From contig NZ_FNBO01000002.1 of assembly GCF_900102375.1 (NCBI RefSeq), forward strand, positions 186,001 to 250,000: a DNA stretch of 64,000 nt. Direction: 5' to 3'. The stretch is from Halorubrum xinjiangense (lineage in GTDB: Archaea > Halobacteriota > Halobacteria > Halobacteriales > Haloferacaceae). Made by a program: the position numbers and the translations under genes. The notes below the pieces were generated by a model. The model did not search any database. It had not been told where the DNA came from and worked only from the letters and a program-made list of their open reading frames with translations. Below, piece by piece: positions 59,039 through 64,000 of this stretch; the stretch's first letter is position 1; each line of letters begins with the position of its first letter.

Positions 59039-60463
59039 ATGACCGACGGGCCGAGCGGCCGCAACCTCGACGGCGACGCCCCGGTCGCGGAGTCGGTCGT
59101 CGAGACGGGGACGGCGACGATCACCGACGACGCCGAGCTCGAGCGCACCATCGGGCTGACGGGCGGCCTCGCCATCGGGATCGGGACGATGATCGGCGCC
59201 GGGATCTTCGTGTTCCCCGGGCTCGCCGGCGGGGAGATCGGCACCGCGGCGACGGCCTCGTTCACGGTCGGCGGCGTGATCGCGCTCCTCGTGGCGCTCC
59301 CGACCTCCGAGCTCGCGACGGCGATGCCGCGGAGCGGGGGCGGCTACTACTTCATCTCCCGGGGGCTCGGGACGCTCGCCGGGACCGTTATCGGGCTGTC
59401 GCTGTGGCTCGGGCTGGTGTTCGCGACCGCGTTCTACCTCGTCGGGCTCGGCTACTACGCGCTCGACGCGCTCGCGCAGGTCGGGATCGCGGTCGGCGCC
59501 GGGGCGGACGCGGTCGTCTCCGCGATCGCCGTCCTCGCCGGCGTCGGGTTCACCGTCCTGAACGTCACGGGCACCGAGAACGCCGCGAAGCTCCAGAACG
59601 GGATCGTCGCGCTGCTGTTATCGATGCTTGTCGCCTTCCTCGGGTTCGGACTGCTGGAGGCGTTCGGGGTCGTCGCCGTCGACACGCCGTCCGGGCAGGC
59701 CGCCGACGTCTGGGGGATCGGACCGGTCCTTTCGGTCGCCGCGCTCGTGTTCACCTCCTACCTCGGGTTCGCGCAGGTGGCGACGGTGGCCGGGGAGATG
59801 AAAGACCCCGGCCGGAACCTCCCGCTGGCGATGGTGGGCTCGGTGGTGATTGTCACGGTCCTGTACGTGTTGACCATCTTCGTCGCGACGAACATCTTCA
59901 CGCGGGACGCGCTGCTTTCCGCCGGCGAGACCGCGATGGTCGAGGTCGGGCGGGCGCTGCTCGGCCCGGCGGGGGCGCTCGTGATCATCGTCGGCGGGCT
60001 GTTGGCGACGATGTCGTCGGCGAACGCGTCGATCCTCAGCACCTCGCGGGCGATCTACGGGGTATCGAAGGACGCGCTCCTCCCGCGGTGGGCGAGCCGG
60101 ATCAACCTGCGGTACGGCACGCCGCACGTCGCGCTCGGCATGGCCGGCGGCCCCGTCGTCGTCCTGGCGGCGACCGGGCAGGTCCGGCTGCTCGCCGAGG
60201 TCGCCTCCTTCCTCCACCTGATCATGTACGGGCTGATGTGCGTCGCGCTCGTCGCCATCCGTCGGGACCGGCCGGAGTGGTACGACCCCGACTTCGTCGT
60301 GCCCGGCGGCCCGGTCGTCCCCGTCTGCGGCGCGCTCGCCAGCTTCGGGCTGATCGCCTTCATGAACGGGCTCTCGATCCTCGTCGGGATCGCGGTCATC
60401 GCCGCCACGGCCGGGTGGTACTTCTATTACGCCCGCGACGTGTCGCTCAAGGGGGCCCTGTGA
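59039..60463 (+). CDS. APC-superfamily amino acid permease
   Basis: A 474-residue membrane transporter with about 12 helices. The first helix carries GLAIGIGTMIGAGIFVFPG, the unwound-helix GxG signature of the APC family, followed by TSELATAMPRSGGGYYFISRGLG. Helix 6 is FTSYLGFAQVATVAGEMKDPGRNLPLAM, also typical. It probably exchanges or imports amino acids or polyamines. Its stop is followed one base later by a Usp-domain gene, a common haloarchaeal transporter-regulator pair. Confidence 0.92.
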   Translation: MTDGPSGRNLDGDAPVAESVVETGTATITDDAELERTIGLTGGLAIGIGTMIGAGIFVFPGLAGGEIGTAATASFTVGGVIALLVALPTSELATAMPRSGGGYYFISRGLGTLAGTVIGLSLWLGLVFATAFYLVGLGYYALDALAQVGIAVGAGADAVVSAIAVLAGVGFTVLNVTGTENAAKLQNGIVALLLSMLVAFLGFGLLEAFGVVAVDTPSGQAADVWGIGPVLSVAALVFTSYLGFAQVATVAGEMKDPGRNLPLAMVGSVVIVTVLYVLTIFVATNIFTRDALLSAGETAMVEVGRALLGPAGALVIIVGGLLATMSSANASILSTSRAIYGVSKDALLPRWASRINLRYGTPHVALGMAGGPVVVLAATGQVRLLAEVASFLHLIMYGLMCVALVAIRRDRPEWYDPDFVVPGGPVVPVCGALASFGLIAFMNGLSILVGIAVIAATAGWYFYYARDVSLKGAL

Positions 60464-60464
60464 C

Positions 60465-61307
60465 ATGACACGCGTGCTCGTACCCATCGCGGTGCTCGAC
60501 GGAGGGAGCGTCTCGCCCGGCCTGATCTCGCTGCTCGGCGCCGTCGACGTGACCGTGCTCGGCTATCACGTCCTGCCGGAACAGACGCCGCCGGATCAGG
60601 CCCGGCTCCAGTTCGAGGAGCGCGCGACGTCCGCCTTAGAGGACGTCAGCCAGGAGTTCGCGGCCGCGGGGGGCGCGGCCGACCACCGCCTCGTGTTCAC
60701 GCACGACCGCGAGCAGACGATCGAGCGGGTGACCGACGAGGTCGACGCGGACGCGTTCGCCGTCCCGGGGACGACCGGCGACGTCGACCGGCTCCTCGTG
60801 TCGCTCTCGGGCGACGTCGACGCCGACCGGGTCCTCTCGTTCGTCGAAGCGCTCGTCGGCGACCGCGACATCGGAGTCACGCTGTTTCTCGCGGCGGGGG
60901 AGCGGCCGCCCGCCGGCGACGACGACGCGACGGACGCCGACACGTCCGGGGAACGCGACACGGTCGCGGTCGCCGACGACGCTGTCGACGCGGGCGACGC
61001 GGACCACGACCGCCCCCACACCACCCAAGCCCGGCTGGCGGTCGCGGCCGACCGGCTCCGCGAGGCGGGGATCGACGTCGAAACGACGCTGGCGGCGGCG
61101 GGCTCGCCGTTCGACGCGCTCGTCGACGCGGTCCCCGGCCACGACGCGGTCGTGATGGGCGAGCGCGCGCCCTCGTTCCGGTCGTTCGTGTTCGGCGAGG
61201 AGAGCGAACGCGTCGCGGCCGCATCGGTCGGCCCCGTCCTCGTCGTCCGCGACCGCCGGGCGGCCGACGAGGCCGACGCGGACGCGACGCCTGCGGCCGG
61301 CGAGTAG
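60465..61307 (+). CDS. Usp-domain protein paired with the amino acid permease
   Basis: A 280-residue protein. The N-terminal half is a Usp-like domain (VLVPIAVLDGGSVSPGL), and the second half is another with VVMGERAPSFRSFVFGEESERVAAASVGPVLVVR, the Usp ATP-loop. Between them lies an acidic 30-residue linker (DDDATDADTSGERDTVAVADD). As the gene begins one base after the permease stop, it probably controls transporter activity, as proposed for other transporter-coupled Usp proteins; this is inference from the operon. Confidence 0.87.
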   Translation: MTRVLVPIAVLDGGSVSPGLISLLGAVDVTVLGYHVLPEQTPPDQARLQFEERATSALEDVSQEFAAAGGAADHRLVFTHDREQTIERVTDEVDADAFAVPGTTGDVDRLLVSLSGDVDADRVLSFVEALVGDRDIGVTLFLAAGERPPAGDDDATDADTSGERDTVAVADDAVDAGDADHDRPHTTQARLAVAADRLREAGIDVETTLAAAGSPFDALVDAVPGHDAVVMGERAPSFRSFVFGEESERVAAASVGPVLVVRDRRAADEADADATPAAGE

Positions 61308-61337
61308 CGCGGACCGGCGTGGCGCCGTTCGAAACTC

Positions 61338-61766
61338 CTACTGCACGCTTCGGACCGCCACCGTCTCCTGTTCGAACCCCGCCTCGTCCCCGCGCCAGCG
61401 CCACGACCCGACGAACGGACGGCCGTCCAGCGCGCAGATGACGTACGAGTAGCCGGGCCAGGTCGCCCGCGCGGCGTCCGTCTCGCTCGGGCGCGCCGGT
61501 CCCGTCGGGTGCGAGTGGTAGAAGCCCACCACGTCGCGGCCGTCCGCCTCGATCGACTCGAACAGTTCCAGCTGGGTTTCCGGGTCGATCCGGTACCGGG
61601 TCTCGGGCGCGTCGGCGACGTTCTCCGCCTCGTGAGCGCGCGCGACGACGCTCGGCTCGTCGCCGTCGCGGCGCGTCCCGGCCAGCACGCCGCAGACCTC
61701 CTCGGCGCCGCCCGCGTCGGCGCGACGGACCACGTCGTCGTAGGCCTCGCGCTCGAACTCGATCAT
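61338..61766 (-). CDS. JAMM-type desampylase
   Basis: A 142-residue metalloprotease of the JAB1/MPN+ group. The full JAMM zinc motif is present (Glu near CGVLAG; FYHSHPTGPARPSETDAA; H-x-H-x7-S-x2-D). Haloarchaeal HJAMM1 cleaves ubiquitin-like SAMPs from proteins and precursors. The length and motif spacing match that subgroup closely. The ATG at 61766 (MIEFEREAY) is the family start. The divergent DUF302 gene starts about 180 bp away; the gap between contains Pro/Arg-coding noise only. Confidence 0.9.
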   Translation of the reverse strand: MIEFEREAYDDVVRRADAGGAEEVCGVLAGTRRDGDEPSVVARAHEAENVADAPETRYRIDPETQLELFESIEADGRDVVGFYHSHPTGPARPSETDAARATWPGYSYVICALDGRPFVGSWRWRGDEAGFEQETVAVRSVQ

Positions 61767-61945
61767 ACGCTCACAACGGGCGGGCGCCGGATAAGTCCGT
61801 CTCGGCGGCGTCGCTCCCCTCGGCGGGGCGTCGGCGGTCCCCGCGGGCGGAGCGGTTCCTGCGGGGGAAGCGGTTCCCGTCGGAGGTAGCGGCAGTTGTT
61901 GAGACGGCGGAACGGGCTTTACTCGACACCGTGCGAGGAGTTCGC

Positions 61946-62410
61946 ATGAGCGACGCCGCACTCCCCGCGCCGACCGCCGACGAGGCGCTCCACACGACCG
62001 TCGACCTCCCCTTCGAGGACGCGGTGCCGTTCGTCCAGCTCGAACACGAGCTCGCCGACTTCGAAACGGTGCGGGTCACGCGACTCGACGAGATGATCGA
62101 GGGGATGCTCGGCCACGACGACGTCGAGCGGACGGCGCTTATCGTCGTCTGTCACCCCGAGATCGCGTACGACGCGCTGCGCATCGACCCGACCCTCGCC
62201 GGAATGCTCCCGTGTACCACGGTCGTGTACGAGCGCGCCGGCGACGACCGCGTCCACGTCCACCACGTCTCGGCGACGAAGGCGATCCGCGACCTCGGCT
62301 GCGCGTCCGCGGCCGGCGTCGACGAGGACGCCGTCGAGGACCTCGTGACGAAGACCGGGGAGCTGATGGCCGTCGTCTGGGAGAACATCGAGACGCACGG
62401 GCGGGCGTGA
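61946..62410 (+). CDS. DUF302 protein
   Basis: A 154-residue protein of DUF302. Recognisable are LHTTVDLPFEDAVPFVQLEHELADF, the central TALIVVCHPEIAYDALRIDPTLAGMLPCTTVVYE and the C-terminal TKTGELMAVVWENIETHGR. The family forms a compact alpha/beta fold related to uncharacterised heme- or metal-associated proteins; a Cys at PCTTV is part of the conserved core. The start ATG at 61946 is chosen since upstream residues lack homology. Function unknown. Confidence 0.85.
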   Translation: MSDAALPAPTADEALHTTVDLPFEDAVPFVQLEHELADFETVRVTRLDEMIEGMLGHDDVERTALIVVCHPEIAYDALRIDPTLAGMLPCTTVVYERAGDDRVHVHHVSATKAIRDLGCASAAGVDEDAVEDLVTKTGELMAVVWENIETHGRA

Positions 62411-62434
62411 TCCCAGCCCGTGGTTGCGCCGCCT

Positions 62435-62665
62435 TCACCGATTCAGCCGCCAGCGGATCACCGCGGCGGCGACGAACACGGTCGCAAACGTGACGCCCCC
62501 GGAAATGAGCGCGCCGCGAGCGCTCGTCGCCCCGGTCGCGAACGCGCTCGCCGAGGCGGAGCCGCCGATCACCGCCGCCCCGCCCGCCAGCCCACCGAAC
62601 CCGATACAACAGAGGCTCAGCAGGCCGACGGCGGACAGCGACCCGAGGATGCCGTCGTCTTCCAT
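62435..62665 (-). CDS. Small Cys-containing membrane protein
   Basis: A 76-residue protein with two helices (about residues 11-33: VGLLSLCCIGFGGLAGGAAVIGG, and 49-72: RGALISGGVTFATVFVAAAVIRW) and a CysCys pair inside the first helix, as in small MerT/MerC-like metal-transport proteins. The resemblance is only compositional. The ATG at 62665 is followed by MEDDGILGS. It is divergent from the helicase gene. Function unknown. Confidence 0.7.
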   Translation of the reverse strand: MEDDGILGSLSAVGLLSLCCIGFGGLAGGAAVIGGSASASAFATGATSARGALISGGVTFATVFVAAAVIRWRLNR

Positions 62666-62773
62666 CGCTCCGTCGTCCCTCTCGCGTCCGGCTACGAATA
62701 GCTGGCGGGGTCTGGCGCGGCGGGCGCGACACCTAAGCGAGGGTTTAATTCCGCCAGCGCGCGAGGGCGTCGT

Positions 62774-64000
62774 GTGGACCCGAGCCGGATCCCCGCCGAG
62801 TTCCCCGCGCCGAACTTCCGCGGGGCACAGAAGCAGGCCCTCGACGACATCCGCGACGCGTTCGCGTCGGGCAACCGGGTCGTGCTGGTACGCGCGCCGA
62901 CGGGCAGCGGCAAGTCGCTGCTCGCCCGGGCGATCATGGGCGCGGCCGAGACCGCGGGCGAGGCGGCCCCCAGCGAGGCGACCGGTGCCTACTACACGAC
63001 CCCGCAGGTGTCGCAGATCGACGACGTCGAGGCCGACGACCTGCTCGACGACCTCGCGGTGATCCGCGGGAAGTCGAACTACGACTGCGTCCTCCCCGGC
63101 GAGCACGACACGCCCGTGAACCGCGCGCCCTGCGCGCGCCAGCAGGGGTTCGACTGCTCGATCCGGCACCGCTGTCCGTACTTCTCCGACCGCGCCATCG
63201 CGTCCGGCAACCGCTTCGCGGCCATGACGTTAGCGTACTTCATGCGCACCGCCGGCTCCGAGGTATTCCGGAAGCGCGACGTCGTCGTGATCGACGAGGC
63301 GCACGGGCTCGCGGAGTGGGCCGAGATGTACGCCACCATCGAGATATCGCCCGAGCGCGTCCCGGTGTGGGACGACGTCGGCGTCCCCGACGTCGCTGCC
63401 GACGCCGGCCCCGAAGAAGACGCGCTCGACCGGACCGCGCGGTTCGTCGAGACCCTCCGCGATGTGGCGATCCGAGCGAAAGACGAGCTGGTCGGCCAAC
63501 CCGAGCTCGACCGCGAGGAGGTCGCCCGGCGCGACCGGCTCCAGGAGCTGATAAGCGAGCTCGGCTGGTTCCTGGAGGACTACCGCGACCCGGAGTCGCC
63601 GACGACGTGGGTCGTCGACCAGTCGGGCGGCGAGGGGTCGGCGATCGATATCAAGCCGCTCGACCCGGCCCGGTACCTCAGGCACACCGTGTGGGACCGC
63701 GGCAACCGGTTCGCGCTGCTGTCGGCGACCATCCTCTCGAAGGAGGCGTTCTGCCGGGGCGTCGGGCTCGACCCCGCCGACGTCGCCCTCGTCGACGTCG
63801 AGCACACGTTCCCCCTCGCGAACCGCCCGCTGTACGACGTGACGCAGGGGTCGATGACGTACGAGCACCGCGACGAGACGGTGCCGAAGATCGCCCGCCT
63901 GATCGTCCGGCTGATGGCCGAACACCCCGACGAGAAGGGCCTGATCCACGCGCACTCGTACGACATCGCCGAGCGGCTCACCGAGCGCCTCGGCGAGTTC
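62774..64000 (+). CDS. XPD/DinG-type Fe-S helicase, N-terminal part (continues past window)
   Basis: The GTG at 62774 opens a frame that runs 409 codons to the window edge without a stop. It is a superfamily 2 DNA helicase: Walker A VRAPTGSGKSLLA, DEAH-box VVVIDEAHG and motif III FALLSATIL. Four cysteines (YDCVLPG, APCARQQG, FDCSIRH and RCPYF) are spaced as the XPD/FancJ 4Fe-4S domain. A TTTAATT element about 28 bp before the GTG suggests a leaderless start; the N-terminal PAPNFRGAQKQAL is the Q-motif region. Such enzymes act in nucleotide excision repair or related repair pathways. The C-terminal half lies outside the window. Confidence 0.9.
   Translation, partial: MDPSRIPAEFPAPNFRGAQKQALDDIRDAFASGNRVVLVRAPTGSGKSLLARAIMGAAETAGEAAPSEATGAYYTTPQVSQIDDVEADDLLDDLAVIRGKSNYDCVLPGEHDTPVNRAPCARQQGFDCSIRHRCPYFSDRAIASGNRFAAMTLAYFMRTAGSEVFRKRDVVVIDEAHGLAEWAEMYATIEISPERVPVWDDVGVPDVAADAGPEEDALDRTARFVETLRDVAIRAKDELVGQPELDREEVARRDRLQELISELGWFLEDYRDPESPTTWVVDQSGGEGSAIDIKPLDPARYLRHTVWDRGNRFALLSATILSKEAFCRGVGLDPADVALVDVEHTFPLANRPLYDVTQGSMTYEHRDETVPKIARLIVRLMAEHPDEKGLIHAHSYDIAERLTERLGEF

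Overview
The window is chromosomal DNA from a haloarchaeon, probably close to Halorubrum, although the genus cannot be fixed from this sequence alone. The DNA is very GC-rich, the predicted proteins are strongly acidic (Asp/Glu-rich), many starts are leaderless with a TATA box about 25-30 bp upstream, and several genes are archaeal or haloarchaeal markers: RNA polymerase subunit Rpb4/F, ribosomal protein L21e, MptA, a TbsP-like regulator, an EMC3-like DUF106 protein, a JAMM desampylase and a PitA-type Cld-Abm fusion.

Layout. 1-5.4 kb: a truncated lipoprotein, an asparaginase, a DUF255 thioredoxin-fold protein and a TrmB-like regulator. 5.4-5.9 kb: non-coding element A. 5.9-13.4 kb: mptA, then the archaeal information-processing cluster rpl21e - rpoF - DUF655 - rsmA - mscS - HemK-type methyltransferase, interrupted by a usp gene and a divergent methyltransferase pair. 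13.5-15.6 kb: a split cobalamin-independent methionine synthase operon. 15.7-20.2 kb: an accessory stretch with a Tat-exported protein, element B and a roughly 3 kb metal-handling-like cassette (permease with YHS domains, membrane-anchored HTH regulator, two Met/His/Gly-rich envelope proteins). The cassette sits between a truncated and an intact copy of the first 20 codons of a TIM-barrel gene. 20.2-33.4 kb: ordinary metabolism (Eis-like GNAT, OYE-type reductase, SufS, cupin, YcaO, TbsP-like regulator, GlyA, ornithine cyclodeaminase family, phosphodiesterase). 33.5-34.6 kb: an AbrB/VapC toxin-antitoxin pair and element C. 34.6-43.4 kb: tungsten aldehyde oxidoreductase, histidine kinase, adk - EMC3-like, DHH phosphoesterase and Usp proteins. 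43.4-43.9 kb: element D. 43.9-64 kb: PitA, a UbiA/lycopene-cyclase fusion, PadR, a complete NitT/TauT-type ABC transporter operon, deoC, hsp20, a class III aminotransferase, an M42 peptidase, tRNA-Glu(CUC), an amino-acid permease plus Usp pair, a JAMM desampylase, and the first 409 codons of an XPD-type Fe-S helicase.

The most unusual content is a family of four dispersed non-coding elements (A 5432-5724 +, B 16451-16692 -, C 34301-34548 -, D 43506-43753 +). Each has the same invariant blocks separated by stems whose sequences differ between copies but whose pairing is kept, which is hand-visible covariation. Each is followed by TATA-bearing units with an exact 57-bp period in the three better-preserved copies. 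In all four cases the tail points at the 3' end of a convergent gene 20-60 bp away. This looks like a structured RNA gene family or an RNA-like mobile repeat; I do not recognise it as a named family.

The second cluster of interest is the cassette at 16.9-20.2 kb. It carries an 11-bp tandem duplication that throws the C-terminal YHS domain of the permease out of frame, and a pair of AAACGTTT palindromes upstream of its secreted components.
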